Positions 17,279-26,890 of a DNA stretch of 64,000 nt are shown here, in pieces (the stretch's first letter is position 1; every line of letters begins with the position of its first letter). Under the pieces are notes generated by a model. The model searched no databases and had not been told where the DNA came from. It saw only the letters and a list, made by a program, of their open reading frames with translations. This DNA comes from Rubellicoccus peritrichatus (GTDB taxonomy: Bacteria > Verrucomicrobiota > Verrucomicrobiia > Opitutales > Cerasicoccaceae). The position numbers and the translations under genes were made by a program. The stretch lies in contig NZ_CP136920.1 in NCBI RefSeq assembly GCF_033100135.1, forward strand, positions 248,001-312,000, written 5' to 3'.

Positions 17279-17941
17279 ATGAATTCCATTAATACCAAAA
17301 CGGTTGACGAAGGTCAGGCGGTATACAGTAACAAGGTTCTATCAATCTACGACCTCTGGGTACTCGGGATTTCAAATAGCTTCATATGGAAATGCTCAAC
17401 AAAACTATTACGAAGTGAGTTTTTTGAATTCGCAACGGAGAACCATTTGGATGTTGGCGTAGGGACGGGATATTATTTGGAAAAATGTCTCATCTACGAA
17501 AAGTGCCGCATTGGACTTATTGATCTGAATGCGAACAGTCTACAAGCCGCTGCCTCAAGAATTCACCAACGCAAGCCGGAGATTTACCAAGCCAATGTAC
17601 TCGATAAGTTGAACCTGGTTTGCGACAGATTCGATTCTATCAGCATGAACTACCTCCTGCATTGCCTCCCTGGCACGATAAAGGAAAAGTCCGTTGTTTT
17701 TGATAACTTGATCCCCTATTTGAATAAAAATGGAGTCGTCTTTGGCAGCACTCTCTTAGGGACAGGTATTGAAAAGAGTGGAATGGCCAGCTGGCTCATG
17801 GCCTTTTACAACCGAAAGGGGATCTTCCACAATAGTCAGGATTCTCTTGATGACCTGACAAGCGCCCTCAATAACCACTTCACCAAGGTAGAGGTTAAGG
17901 TGGTTGGGTGTGCGGCTGTCTTTAGTGGCCAACTGGGTTAA
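17279..17941 (+). CDS. Class I SAM-dependent methyltransferase
   Basis: 220 aa, no signal peptide. Motif I is L-D-V-G-V-G-T-G-Y-Y-L near 57-67. It is followed by the acidic end of strand 2 (G-L-I-D-L-N near 79-84), a D-x-I-S-M-N-Y-L-L-H-C-L-P motif IV region near 119-131, and an F-G-S-T-L-L-G segment. The N-terminal Y-D-L-W-V-L-G-I-S-N-S-F-I-W region is of the kind seen in small-molecule or lipid methyltransferases. The substrate is not recognisable. It is flanked by a terminator upstream and by the DUF1573 gene downstream. Confidence 0.75.
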   Translation: MNSINTKTVDEGQAVYSNKVLSIYDLWVLGISNSFIWKCSTKLLRSEFFEFATENHLDVGVGTGYYLEKCLIYEKCRIGLIDLNANSLQAAASRIHQRKPEIYQANVLDKLNLVCDRFDSISMNYLLHCLPGTIKEKSVVFDNLIPYLNKNGVVFGSTLLGTGIEKSGMASWLMAFYNRKGIFHNSQDSLDDLTSALNNHFTKVEVKVVGCAAVFSGQLG

Positions 17942-18067
17942 TCGATATCAGGAGAACACTTTTCGCGATCATTGCTTTTCCACCCACATGCCCGGAACCA
18001 ACCTTGCCTCAGCCCTGTCTTTGACCAATATTCAGATTTCATTTCAAAATCCATAAATGCCATTTTC

Positions 18068-18727
18068 ATGATCCGCAGAACGACATTTTTCTTAATCTCA
18101 CTCCTTCTTTCAGGACCCTTTTGTCACGCCGCGCTGGAGTGGGAGTCAACTCGCCTTGATTTACCGGCCAAAGTTGGTGAAGAGGAAATTATCGGAGTGT
18201 TTAAATTCAAAAACACCGGCGACAATGCAATTGAAATTCTCACAACCAGATCCAGCTGCGGATGTACAATCCCTGAAATGGCGAAGCAGGTCTACGCTCC
18301 AGGTGAAAGTGGTGAGCTCAAAGCGGTCTTTACGATTGGTAACAGGACTGGGCCGCAGAGAAAAACTATCACAGTAACGACAAACTCCCCCGAACAGCGT
18401 GTCACCCGTTTGGTTCTGAGCACGGATATTCCGGAAGTTGCCAATATCCGCCCCAAGATGCTTTTGTGGAGAAAAGGTTCAGAGCCGGAGTGGAAAGAGG
18501 CCATCATCCGGACTGATGTGGAAAATCAGATATCTGTTCCGGAATTTGAGGGAGATAAAAAGAAACTCCCTGCCTATGAGCTGAAACCGACAGAAACTGC
18601 AGGTGAGTACAAGTTGCTTATTAAGCCAGACACAACGACTGAACGGCATCAGGTTCAATTTCCAGTCATAGTTGAACTACCGGACGGGACTAATAAGGAA
18701 GTCAGACTTTTTGTGCTAGTGAGATGA
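18068..18727 (+). CDS. DUF1573 family secreted protein
   Basis: 219 aa from the ATG at 18068, which starts a good signal peptide (M-I-R-R-T-T-F-F-L-I, cleavage about 20); an in-frame start at 17972 would place that peptide in the middle and is rejected. The DUF1573 motif is visible: F-K-F-K-N-T-G-D-N-A-I-E-I-L, then T-R-S-S-C-G-C-T-I-P-E near 57-67 and Y-A-P-G-E-S-G-E-L-K-A-V-F. The C-G-C pair is the family hallmark. This is an Ig-like periplasmic domain of unknown function, common in Verrucomicrobiota, Planctomycetota and Bacteroidota. It is followed by a bidirectional terminator shared with trxA. Confidence 0.85.
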   Translation: MIRRTTFFLISLLLSGPFCHAALEWESTRLDLPAKVGEEEIIGVFKFKNTGDNAIEILTTRSSCGCTIPEMAKQVYAPGESGELKAVFTIGNRTGPQRKTITVTTNSPEQRVTRLVLSTDIPEVANIRPKMLLWRKGSEPEWKEAIIRTDVENQISVPEFEGDKKKLPAYELKPTETAGEYKLLIKPDTTTERHQVQFPVIVELPDGTNKEVRLFVLVR

Positions 18728-18764
18728 TGGCACTTCGCTCGATCTGAGCCAGCCTCAATAAAAA

Positions 18765-18795
18765 AAGCCACGGTAATTAAACCGTGGCTTTATAA
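18765..18795. terminator. Bidirectional terminator between DUF1573 gene and trxA
   Basis: A perfect 10-bp stem, AAGCCACGGT / ACCGTGGCTT with a 6-nt AATTAA loop, has an A-tract on the left and T-rich sequence on the right. It therefore works in both directions and sits between convergent genes. Confidence 0.85.
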
Positions 18796-18811
18796 TACTA
18801 AAAAAACGCAC

Positions 18812-19144
18812 TTAGGAAGCCAACGCTTCCAACTTGCTTTGCAGGTCACCCTTGCTGGTCATGCCAACAACCTGGTCGGCAACTTCACCATTTTTGAAAA
18901 TCAAGATAGTTGGGATTGCACGGATGTTAAACTTTCCAGCAATCTCAGCATTGTTATCTACGTCTACTTTGCAAATATCGACTTTCTGGTCCATCTCCTC
19001 AGCGAGTTCTTCCAGAATAGGAGCAATAGCCTTACAAGGCCCGCACCACGGTGCCCAGAAGTCGACGAGGACAGGTTTGGACGAATCCGCTACAACGGAA
19101 TCGAATGAATCGGAGGTCAGGTTTTGGATTTTTTCTGATGACAT
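18812..19144 (-). CDS. trxA: Thioredoxin
   Basis: 110 aa from the ATG at 19144; longer in-frame starts add an unusual tail and are rejected. It is a cytoplasmic disulfide reductase. The active site W-A-P-W-C-G-P-C-K is at about residues 28-36, with the cis-Pro in I-R-A-I-P-T-I-L-I near 74-82 and the buried Asp in V-D-F-W. The length is standard for TrxA. It is followed on the same strand upstream by a Pro/Ala-rich tail-anchored protein gene. Confidence 0.95.
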   Translation of the reverse strand: MSSEKIQNLTSDSFDSVVADSSKPVLVDFWAPWCGPCKAIAPILEELAEEMDQKVDICKVDVDNNAEIAGKFNIRAIPTILIFKNGEVADQVVGMTSKGDLQSKLEALAS

Positions 19145-19194
19145 GATGTAATGTTGTTCGTTTACAGAGTAGTCGGGGTTGGGCAACTATCCTT

Positions 19195-19773
19195 TCACTT
19201 CAACGCGAGAACGATCAACACTGCGAAAGTAAGCGCAACCGCGGCAGCAATGACGTCAGCGCCCAGTGCCAGCGGGTTCACCTTGGATTCTTCTTCCGCC
19301 TCCGCTTCCGCAGCCTTACGTGCTGTTAGTGGCGCCATGGGCTTTGGTTTAGCAGCTACTGGAGCTGGGGCAGCCGCTGGCTTGGCAGGAGCAGATGGGA
19401 AAGGTTTTTTCGGAGCTACAGGAGACGGAGCACCTGCCGCTGGTTTAGCCGGTGCTGGAGCAGGCTTGGGGGCAGGTGCTGGCTTAGGAGCCGGAGCTGG
19501 AGTCTCCTTAGCTGCAGGAGCTGGCTTAGGTGTTTCTTCAGGCTTTGGAAATGGAACCGGTGCATTGGCAGCGGGCTCTTCTGGCTCTGGGGCAGGCTTC
19601 GGCATCGCCGAGGGCTTCTCGTCACCTACTTTGGGAGCAAAAGGTGATCGGGTGACTTTAAACTTTGGTTTGGCTGCCTCTTGTGGCGAACCACCGTTTT
19701 CCGGTGTTGATGCTTCGGCCTTCTTGGCGTCAGGCTGTTTTTCCGGGGGTGTATTATCTTCAGAAGAACTCAT
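19195..19773 (-). CDS. Pro/Ala/Lys-rich low-complexity protein with C-terminal membrane anchor
   Basis: 192 aa. Residues about 1-150 are low complexity: an acidic Ser/Glu start, then many P-A-P-K, P-A-P-A and P-K-P blocks. Residues about 165-190 form a single hydrophobic segment (A-D-V-I-A-A-A-V-A-L-T-F-A-V-L-I-V-L-A-L-K) at the very C-terminus. No domain is seen. It may be a tail-anchored spacer protein; homology is hard to judge because of composition. The antisense frame over this gene is long only because of the biased composition. Confidence 0.6.
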   Translation of the reverse strand: MSSSEDNTPPEKQPDAKKAEASTPENGGSPQEAAKPKFKVTRSPFAPKVGDEKPSAMPKPAPEPEEPAANAPVPFPKPEETPKPAPAAKETPAPAPKPAPAPKPAPAPAKPAAGAPSPVAPKKPFPSAPAKPAAAPAPVAAKPKPMAPLTARKAAEAEAEEESKVNPLALGADVIAAAVALTFAVLIVLALK

Positions 19774-19846
19774 GAGGTATTGCCGATTTTCGGCTTCGTC
19801 AGGTTATTGTCAAGTGCAGGTAAGCAAGGTTTCCCTATTATATCAC

Positions 19847-20113
19847 TTATTCCGGCGTATTTTTGCAAATAAGATCAGCAACTTCCTTGGGTTCCGCATC
19901 TTCAATCTGTCTTCCAGATTTTTTCAGATCTTCAAAGGTCTTCATCACCGTCTCGGTCATCCGGTCATGTGTTTCTTCGGAACCTCCGGCGATGACAAAT
20001 TTTTCTCCCTGAGTCAGGCGTTTATGACCGTCTGTGTTGTCCAGGCCAAACCCAACCAATCCGCTTACTTTTTTAGCGGGTTGCTGATTCTGATTGGTGA
20101 TGCGTTTATCCAT
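19847..20113 (-). CDS. Small hypothetical protein
   Basis: 88 aa, soluble and charged, with G-L-V-G-F-G-L-D...H-K-R-L-T-Q-G-E-K-F-V-I-A-G-G-S-E-E-T-H as a likely core and a C-terminal helix containing D-A-E-P-K-E-V-A-D-L-I. The look is of a small, lineage-conserved protein, but no family is recognised. It lies between the Pro/Ala-rich protein gene and scpA on the same strand, with about 230 bp of empty sequence upstream. Confidence 0.55.
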   Translation of the reverse strand: MDKRITNQNQQPAKKVSGLVGFGLDNTDGHKRLTQGEKFVIAGGSEETHDRMTETVMKTFEDLKKSGRQIEDAEPKEVADLICKNTPE

Positions 20114-20343
20114 AACTATATTTCGTCGCTAACGGTGAGGCATTAACGCCGAATTGCAAATCGTTTTCCTCATGGAATATCGATCTTGCCAGTTAAATAA
20201 GTGCCTTACTAACAGCGTAACGCCTAATGGTGAGAGAACAGGCTGCGAAGATTTATTCCCTAAAATGGTGCCATATTGGCACATAAGGACCATTTACTGA
20301 ATACAGCTCAAATCCCATAAATACCTCTTAAACAACGATTAAA

Positions 20344-21213
20344 CTAATCAGACAGCTCTTCATTGTCTTCTTCCTCAGGACTGATATCGCCCTCTGACTC
20401 GTCAGATTCTCCTGACACACCATGATCAGCAGCCCCATCGCCTTCATCATCACGGCGGTGACAGGCGATATCGCCAAACAACTCGTCCTGTGCAACGGTC
20501 ATTTTCTTCAAACGTGTCAGCTCAAGGACCGCAAGAAAGGTGGATACAAGCATGTTCAGGCTGTAAACCTGATCTTTAAAAAGCTCACTAAAACGAAAAC
20601 TCGACTTCGTTTGAATAATCTCAAGGAGGAATTCCATCCGATCGGCAACGGTAACCGTATCGTCCTGGATTTCGCCCTGTGTAATCTGCTCGGCTAGCCT
20701 ACGAAGCACATTATTGAAAGTATTCCAGATTTCGATGCGATCGCTGCTCTTGAGAGGCCGAACTTCGAGCTGATCAACGGCCTCACTGTAGATCCGAGGA
20801 AGAAAGTCCTGCTGCTGCTCAATCAGGTCTCTGATTTCCGTAGCAGCTTCTTTGAAGCGCTTGTATTCCAAGAGCTGCTGAACGAGTTCCCAACGAGGAT
20901 CGGCTTCTTCAGCTTCATCTTCGGGCTGGATGGCTTGCTCATTGGTCGGTAGCAGCATCCGGCTCTTGATATACATGAGGGTTGCCGCCATCACGAAAAA
21001 GTCACCTGCAACTTCCAGATTCAGTTCCTCCATTTCATGAAGGACGGTGAGGTATTGGTGAGTCACCTGCTCAATCGGAATATCGTAGATATCAACCTCG
21101 TTCCGGCGAATGAGAAAAAGCAGCAGGTCAAGCGGCCCCTCGAACATCGGCAGCCGGATTGGCAGATCCGGATTCGGCAGGAGGGCATCCTCATCAACAG
21201 CTTCTTCGCTCAT
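20344..21213 (-). CDS. scpA: Segregation and condensation protein A (kleisin ScpA)
   Basis: 289 aa. This is the kleisin subunit of the SMC-ScpA-ScpB complex that compacts and segregates the chromosome. The N-terminal hallmark F-E-G-P-L-D-L-L-L-F-L-I is at about 24-35, followed by I-P-I-E-Q-V-T-H-Q-Y near 46-55 and an A-A-T-L-M-Y-I-K-S-R-M-L-L-P segment near 77-90. The C-terminal winged-helix part ends with F-L-A-V-L-E-L-T-R-L, and an acidic, probably disordered tail of about 45 residues follows. No scpB is adjacent. The ATG is 10 bp after the stop of lptD, so the two are likely one transcript. Confidence 0.92.
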   Translation of the reverse strand: MSEEAVDEDALLPNPDLPIRLPMFEGPLDLLLFLIRRNEVDIYDIPIEQVTHQYLTVLHEMEELNLEVAGDFFVMAATLMYIKSRMLLPTNEQAIQPEDEAEEADPRWELVQQLLEYKRFKEAATEIRDLIEQQQDFLPRIYSEAVDQLEVRPLKSSDRIEIWNTFNNVLRRLAEQITQGEIQDDTVTVADRMEFLLEIIQTKSSFRFSELFKDQVYSLNMLVSTFLAVLELTRLKKMTVAQDELFGDIACHRRDDEGDGAADHGVSGESDESEGDISPEEEDNEELSD

Positions 21214-21223
21214 CGTTGATATT

Positions 21224-23437
21224 CTAAAAATTAAGAAGATCTATCCGCACGCGGAACTGAAGGTCATTTTCACGGGTCGCCCCCTGCAGGTAACCAACCT
21301 GGAATTCAACATCCCATGAATTGCCCAAACGCGTGCGCCAGGCGTAGAACTGTTCAGTCAGCTCGCTCAAATCAGCATCCAGTCTCCATAGGGCCCGGAG
21401 CAAATTGCGATCATTGATAACGTAGTCTGCCTCAAACACAAACTGGTTGATGGTTGTGCCTGGCAAGTCTTGAACATAGTCATTTCCGAAGCCAAAAGCC
21501 CATTCTTCTCCGTCCTGCAAGCGTAGTCGGGAAGACACCTGGCGATTGGTCAGCTCCTCAGGATCGAAGCGATTAAAAAAGTTCAACTGCAGCCAATAGG
21601 CCGGGTTAATCGTGATATCGGTGTAAATATCCGAAAAGGTATCTTGAGCTGGAATAATGGTGTTAGCTGGAAGTCCGGGAACATTGACGGTCTGGGCAGG
21701 GGCTGTGGTGAAACGAAACTCTTCGTAAATATCCAGTTCGACCAGATCTCTGGAACCATAGCCGTCTTTGTAACGCGTTTGGAAAAGATTTTCAAAACCA
21801 AGTCGAATCGCATTGGTTTCGTAGAGGTTATCAATGCTACGACGATCACCAAGCTCAAGAGGCTCCAAGTAAGTTTCAAAAGCAGCCTGACGGTCAATTT
21901 GCGGAATCAATGTGTTGCCGGATTGTGCGGCTGGAATGTAGCGGTATTGCAGCACAGGACGGAAGATATGACGCAGTCCGTTGATTTCCCAGAATTCATT
22001 ATCGAAATCCCAAGTCCCAACCGCAGTCGCTTCAAAATCAATACCAACTTCTCCAAGGATACGGGTATAGCTGCCCGAGTTGTTAACCGTTTGAGCGTAA
22101 TTCGTCACCATCCCACCAAGCACCGGAGTGGCTGTCAGCCAGTCGTTCAACTCCGTTGGTCGCGTGATTGAGTAGAAAATATTAAGCCGGTCACTTTCCA
22201 GTTCATTGATGACTCCATTCGGATCTTTCTCTTCAAGGTGAACGAAATCAGCGTTGAGTCGCTGATAGGCCCCGGTTTCGAAAATCTCAGTTGGCAAGAG
22301 ATCAAAGGAAATTTCTGGAAAACGCTGGGCAACGACCTCCCAGTCATTCGGCTGGTAGCGCAAAAAGACACCGACGAGGAAATTGTCTCCACGAAAGACA
22401 CCTTCGGTGAAGTTGTCCGGAACCTGATTGTCAATGAAGAGGCCTGGGCGAAAGTCACGGGTCACTTCCGAATCGCTCCACCAGCTGAGTGTGCTGGTAA
22501 TATCAAAAACACCATCGTATTCACCCTTATGGCGCCATTCAATGAAGTTACGGCTATGCCCAATAGGGCGCCCCAGTACGTCAACTCCCCGTTCACTGGT
22601 CGAACCAGCGTCGTAAATAAAACCAGTGTCAAAACTACCCTTTTGCCAGGTGCCTTCATCTATCTTCCAGTCGTACTCGCCAACTGGTCCACCAAGGAAA
22701 CCTCGTTTACTGTAACCATCCAGGTTGGCTCCGAGTTTTAGATCCGGAATGACACGCAAAAGGAGTTTGTTCTGCCAGAAAACACCCAGATTTTTCTGAT
22801 AACCCACATCAGACTTCCAGCGAAAAGGGCTGTCATCTTTGACATTTTGCTCGTAGTAGGGCAACCAGAAGACGGGCACATCACCAACTTGAAAAGTCAC
22901 GTTTTCCATCTGAAGCGTTTCCTCATCGAGAAGTTCGATTGTCTCAGCTTCCAGATTGATTGCAAATGGGTCAGGCTCTTGAAAGTAAAGTCGGCCTTCG
23001 TCCACCACAACATGATCCAGGGTTCCACCGACTTTTTTCCCAGTCATGTAAATCGGATAGCTGCCCATTTTGAAATCTTCACTTAGAAAGCTCTTTTCGA
23101 AATAGTTGTAGTCAGCGAAATCTCCCAGAACACGGAAGCCTCCTTTAGTCAGGGTGGCACCATCGCGAACTTTCAAGGTACTCTCATTTTGAGCGAAGAT
23201 GATCTTGTCTCCACGAACGAGAATATCTCCATGGCTCAGCTCAGCATTACCGGTGGCAACGAGTTCATTGCTCTCAGAGTCAAATTCCTGCTTGTCCGAG
23301 CTGAGCTCAGGTAGATTAACTCCATCGGGCAGTTGCGCGTGAGCGAGTCCGAGAAATGCAAAGAAGGTTATGGCCGCGAGGCGGCAGTGTCGAGTCAGGT
23401 TCAGCACAGACCAGACGCTAGGACAGACGAGACCCAA
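21224..23437 (-). CDS. lptD: LPS-assembly protein LptD (OstA/Imp)
   Basis: 737 aa, apparently from a TTG, with a signal peptide ending near L-G-L-A-H-A. The N-terminal OstA-like beta-jellyroll (about 45-150) reads E-L-V-A-T-G-N-A-E-L-S-H-G-D-I-L-V-R-G-D-K-I. The long rest is a 26-strand-type outer-membrane barrel with many alternating aromatic strands, ending in F-R-V-R-I-D-L-L-N-F with a terminal Phe. LptD forms the outer-membrane LPS translocon with LptE. A protein of about 740 aa is in the normal range, and its presence argues for an LPS-containing outer membrane. It is upstream of scpA, with 10 bp between them. Confidence 0.88.
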   Translation of the reverse strand: MGLVCPSVWSVLNLTRHCRLAAITFFAFLGLAHAQLPDGVNLPELSSDKQEFDSESNELVATGNAELSHGDILVRGDKIIFAQNESTLKVRDGATLTKGGFRVLGDFADYNYFEKSFLSEDFKMGSYPIYMTGKKVGGTLDHVVVDEGRLYFQEPDPFAINLEAETIELLDEETLQMENVTFQVGDVPVFWLPYYEQNVKDDSPFRWKSDVGYQKNLGVFWQNKLLLRVIPDLKLGANLDGYSKRGFLGGPVGEYDWKIDEGTWQKGSFDTGFIYDAGSTSERGVDVLGRPIGHSRNFIEWRHKGEYDGVFDITSTLSWWSDSEVTRDFRPGLFIDNQVPDNFTEGVFRGDNFLVGVFLRYQPNDWEVVAQRFPEISFDLLPTEIFETGAYQRLNADFVHLEEKDPNGVINELESDRLNIFYSITRPTELNDWLTATPVLGGMVTNYAQTVNNSGSYTRILGEVGIDFEATAVGTWDFDNEFWEINGLRHIFRPVLQYRYIPAAQSGNTLIPQIDRQAAFETYLEPLELGDRRSIDNLYETNAIRLGFENLFQTRYKDGYGSRDLVELDIYEEFRFTTAPAQTVNVPGLPANTIIPAQDTFSDIYTDITINPAYWLQLNFFNRFDPEELTNRQVSSRLRLQDGEEWAFGFGNDYVQDLPGTTINQFVFEADYVINDRNLLRALWRLDADLSELTEQFYAWRTRLGNSWDVEFQVGYLQGATRENDLQFRVRIDLLNF

Positions 23438-23496
23438 CGAACAAGGCTAAAAGAAGCGGGATTTTGCAGTGATTGGAAGAGACAGCAAAAAAAGGG

Positions 23497-23883
23497 TCAA
23501 TCGCCACTTGCTTCTCTCCCCATAAGCAAATCCATCTTTTTGATCAAACTGATGAAATTGATCGGCTTACTTTCGTAATCATCACAACCTGCAGCCAGGG
23601 CTCGTTCCCGATCTCCCTGCATTGCGTGGGCAGTCAAAGCAATCAGTGGAATTGCCTGTGTTTCATCGTCAGACTTAAGTTTTGTCGCAACTGACCAACC
23701 GTCCATCCCTGGGAGACTCATATCGAGAAGAATGATATCCGGTTTCTGTATCTGAGCAGCCGTAAGGCCTAATTCACCATCTGATGCAGTCACTATAGAA
23801 TACCCACGGCGCCTTAAACGACGACTCACCATATCTCTTAGGATACTGTTATCCTCAACGATTAGAACTACCGGCTGGGACAT
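23497..23883 (-). CDS. Single-domain response regulator (receiver only)
   Basis: 128 aa, only a CheY-like receiver. The phospho-acceptor Asp is at about 54 ([13 protein letters not shown]), with the acidic pair E10-D11, the switch Thr in A-L-T-A-H-A-M near 81-87, and the conserved Lys in S-K-P-I near 105-108. It has no output domain. The start overlaps the end of the Amt-histidine kinase gene by 16 bp, so the kinase is the likely phosphodonor. With no DNA-binding part it may act as a phosphate shuttle or on a protein target. Confidence 0.9.
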   Translation of the reverse strand: MSQPVVLIVEDNSILRDMVSRRLRRRGYSIVTASDGELGLTAAQIQKPDIILLDMSLPGMDGWSVATKLKSDDETQAIPLIALTAHAMQGDRERALAAGCDDYESKPINFISLIKKMDLLMGREASGD

Positions 23884-26069
23884 GGCGAAAGAGACTTCAA
23901 TTCCAGTTGCTCAACTGAAATTGGAGTCTCGGTTGGGGTGAGGTCAGCGGGTAATTCTATCTTGAAGCGCGATCCAACATTTGGCTCGGAGGAAACACTG
24001 ACATCCCCTCCCATCAATCGGCAGAAACTCCGTGTAATCGCAAGCCCAAGCCCTGTTCCACCGTAACGGCGCGTGGTCGAAGTGTCAGCCTGAGTGAAAG
24101 CCTCGAAGATCATCTTGGACTGCTGTTCCGTCATTCCGATTCCAGTATCCTCAACAATGAACTGCACGGAAGGGCGACGGCCTTCAGTTTGATTCCGGTT
24201 CACCAGGATGGAGATCTGGCCGTTTTGTGTGAATTTCGCTGCATTCGAGAGCAAATTGAGGAGACATTGCTGGAGCTTTATTTCGTCAGCTACCAAGATA
24301 CCAATATCCGATACATACTTGATCGTTAGTTGGTTCTGATGGTCTCGGATCAATGGCTGGATAGTTTGTGAGAGGTCATCAATCAGCTGCGCAATATCGA
24401 TGGGCTCAAGGTGCACCTCCATTTGTCCCGATTCGATCTTAGAAATATCCAGCACTCCATTGATCAGATGCAAGAGGTGCCTGCTGGACTGGGCAATCGT
24501 CTCAAGGTCATCGCCATGCCCCTCGATTCCGGCATCTTTTAGCTCCTCCTGAATGAGTTCCGTGTAGCCGGTTATAATACCAAGCGGGGTTCGCAGCTCA
24601 TGGCTCATGTTGGCCAGAAACTCGTTCTTTACATGATTGGCACGAACTGCATCGATCTGCGCTGCTTTGGCAATCGCTGCCGTCTCTTCGCGCTTCTTAA
24701 ACTCTTCTTCAACTCTGGCGAGGACGCGATTATACTCTGCTGCAATCTGGCCGACTTCCGTATTCGGTTCAACATAGACATGCTTGTTGAATGTGCCCGC
24801 AGATCGCTGAGTATCCATTTCATTAATCAAATCGACGAGTTCGGTTGTTGCTCCATGCTCAGAAACATTAAGCCCCGCATGCTCCTGCTCCGGCGTAACT
24901 CGAAGCCTGATGAAATGATTAAGGATTTTAAAAAAAAGCAGAGAGATGCCAAACGTCCAGGCAAAGCAAACTAAGATCCCCTGACATTGTACCCATAGTT
25001 GCTCCATTCGAGTAAAACCGGTTCCCCATGCCTCAGGGTTCCCAAACAGCGCAACCGACAAGGTCCCCCATACTCCACAGAAAGCATGCGCCGGGACCGC
25101 CCCGACAGCATCATCAATCCGCAATTTTTCCAGCAAAAGTATCCCGCCAAAGCACAAGCCACCTGATATTGATCCAATCAACGCGGCAGATCCGGGTGTG
25201 ATGACATTGCAGTTCGCGGTAACTCCAACCAGACCACCGATGATCCCGTTCATGATCGCCCAGGTTCTGGGCATGCCATAGTAGGCATAAGCAATCAACA
25301 TCGCTACCATGCCACCAAATGCCCCAGAGATTATTGTATTGGTAATGATGAGCGGGACATCCTTGTTGATGGCCAAAGTGCTGCCCCCATTGAAGCCAAG
25401 CCAACCAAAGAAGAGGATCAATGTCCCTGCGGAAGCAAGCGTGAGGTTATGTCCCTGAATCTTTGACTCACTATTGGTGAAGCGCCCAATTCGCGGCCCG
25501 ATAACCAACACTCCGGCAAAGGCAACCCACCCGCCGACCGAGTGCACAACAGTCGAACCGGCAAAATCAAGAAAACCTCTTTTCGCCAACCAGCCCTTAT
25601 CGATGTCACCAACAATCCCGCCCCAGGCCCAATTTCCGAATATCGGATATACGATTGCGGATACAAAAAGAGCGACAATCAAGTAGGCAGCGAAACGCAT
25701 ACGTTCAGCGACCGCCCCGGAGATGATGGTGATGGCTGTCCCACAGAAAACGAGTTGAAATACGAAAAAGGCGAGCAGCCATTCATTTTGCCCCGGATCA
25801 AAAAAGAAATAATTGCCACCGCTCGTGCTCGAGATTGTCGAGCCAAACATCAAACCAAAACCGAACAACCAGAAAACCGAGGCCGAGACACAAAAGTCCG
25901 CCATATTTTTGATTGCGACGTTGATGCTGTTTTTGGCACGGACCAGACCTGACTCCAGCAAACAGAAACCTGCCTGCATCACCATTACCATTCCAGCAGT
26001 GAGTAATATCCAGGCAATATTGAGGGTTTCCGGAGTAACCATAATAGTGTAGTGAGGATCTGTACGCAT
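23868..26069 (-). CDS. Ammonium transporter-histidine kinase fusion (ammonium sensor kinase-like)
   Basis: 733 aa from the ATG at 26069; an ATG at 26042 is also possible, and an upstream TTG is less likely. Residues about 15-395 are a full Amt/Mep/Rh domain with about 11 membrane segments. Both pore histidines appear kept (H176 in T-V-V-H-S-V-G-G and H328 in [12 protein letters not shown]), and the domain ends with the usual N-V-S-E-H-G signature. A linker (about 415-480) leads to HisKA, with the phospho-His at about 490 ([13 protein letters not shown]), then HATPase_c ([15 protein letters not shown]). Related fusions such as Ks-Amt5 of Kuenenia sense ammonium. The receiver gene follows with a 16-bp overlap. 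No glnK is adjacent. Confidence 0.9.
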   Translation of the reverse strand: MRTDPHYTIMVTPETLNIAWILLTAGMVMVMQAGFCLLESGLVRAKNSINVAIKNMADFCVSASVFWLFGFGLMFGSTISSTSGGNYFFFDPGQNEWLLAFFVFQLVFCGTAITIISGAVAERMRFAAYLIVALFVSAIVYPIFGNWAWGGIVGDIDKGWLAKRGFLDFAGSTVVHSVGGWVAFAGVLVIGPRIGRFTNSESKIQGHNLTLASAGTLILFFGWLGFNGGSTLAINKDVPLIITNTIISGAFGGMVAMLIAYAYYGMPRTWAIMNGIIGGLVGVTANCNVITPGSAALIGSISGGLCFGGILLLEKLRIDDAVGAVPAHAFCGVWGTLSVALFGNPEAWGTGFTRMEQLWVQCQGILVCFAWTFGISLLFFKILNHFIRLRVTPEQEHAGLNVSEHGATTELVDLINEMDTQRSAGTFNKHVYVEPNTEVGQIAAEYNRVLARVEEEFKKREETAAIAKAAQIDAVRANHVKNEFLANMSHELRTPLGIITGYTELIQEELKDAGIEGHGDDLETIAQSSRHLLHLINGVLDISKIESGQMEVHLEPIDIAQLIDDLSQTIQPLIRDHQNQLTIKYVSDIGILVADEIKLQQCLLNLLSNAAKFTQNGQISILVNRNQTEGRRPSVQFIVEDTGIGMTEQQSKMIFEAFTQADTSTTRRYGGTGLGLAITRSFCRLMGGDVSVSSEPNVGSRFKIELPADLTPTETPISVEQLELKSLSPCPSR

Positions 26070-26134
26070 AAATCGCGCCAAAAGAGCTAAAAAGCACGCT
26101 CGACATTACAGCCCTGCACAGGTCGAATTCCACT

Positions 26135-26878
26135 GTGGGTGAGAAAAGTAAAACAGCGGACACAGTCCGACTTCAGAAATACATCGCAGATGCAGGCATT
26201 TGCTCCCGCCGCAAGGCAGAGGAAATGATCCGCGAAGACCGCGTGACCGTCAATGGCAAGCCGGCAGAGATCGGTATGAGCGTCAGGCAGGGAGACAAAG
26301 TCGTGGTCGATGGCCGTGGCATTGGCAGGAAAGCTCCGGAATCACTGACCCTAATGATGAATAAACCTCGTGGTGTTCTCTGCACCAACCACGACCCGCA
26401 TCACTACAAGACCGTCTTTACGCTCCTTCCCAGTGAATACTTGAAATACCGTCTCTTTTGTGCTGGAAGGCTGGACAAGGAAAGCGAAGGCCTCGTCATC
26501 ATCACCAACGACGGTGCACTCGCAAATGCGATCACTCATCCATCAGGCGGAGTGATCAAACGCTACCGAGTCCTTTTAAATAAACCCCTGGAAACCAAGC
26601 ACATTGAGAAATTGCTTAACGGTGTGACACGGGAAGGTGAACGACTTTATGCCGAGAAAATCATCCCGGCATCCCACGGGCCAGACAAGGAGATGCGCTG
26701 TGAAGTGCACCTGCAACAAGGGCGTAAGCGCGAAATCCGACGCCTGTTTGAGGCCTTCGGCTACCATGTAAAGCGCCTGAATCGCTTTCAGATGGGACAG
26801 TTGGTGCTGAAAAAGCTGGCCCCCGGCATGGCGCGTCCATTAAAACCCGAAGAATTGGAATCTCTATTCCGTGCATAA
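26135..26878 (+). CDS. RsuA/RluB-family pseudouridine synthase
   Basis: 247 aa from a GTG. An N-terminal S4 RNA-binding domain (L-Q-K-Y-I-A-D-A-G-I-C-S-R-R-K-A-E-E-M-I, about 13-32) is followed by a connector and the catalytic domain with the active-site Asp in G-R-L-D-K-E-S-E-G-L (about 110-119). Further motifs are K-R-Y-R-V and G-R-K-R-E-I-R-R-L-F-E near the C-terminus. It converts uridine to pseudouridine in rRNA; RluB, RluE, RluF and RsuA cannot be told apart here, though R-L-F-E-A-F-G-Y fits the RluB/RsuA group. Its start is 66 bp from that of the divergent Amt-kinase gene, so they share a promoter region. Confidence 0.88.
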   Translation: MGEKSKTADTVRLQKYIADAGICSRRKAEEMIREDRVTVNGKPAEIGMSVRQGDKVVVDGRGIGRKAPESLTLMMNKPRGVLCTNHDPHHYKTVFTLLPSEYLKYRLFCAGRLDKESEGLVIITNDGALANAITHPSGGVIKRYRVLLNKPLETKHIEKLLNGVTREGERLYAEKIIPASHGPDKEMRCEVHLQQGRKREIRRLFEAFGYHVKRLNRFQMGQLVLKKLAPGMARPLKPEELESLFRA

Positions 26879-26890
26879 TCTCAGACTGGT

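Noticed and set aside
19151-20146. 331-codon plus-strand ORF rich in Gly/Ala
   Set aside because: Antisense to the Pro/Ala-rich gene and trxA; its length comes from the biased composition of the sense strand.
22238-22741. 167-codon plus-strand ORF inside lptD
   Set aside because: Antisense to the outer-membrane barrel coding region; no start signal or domain.
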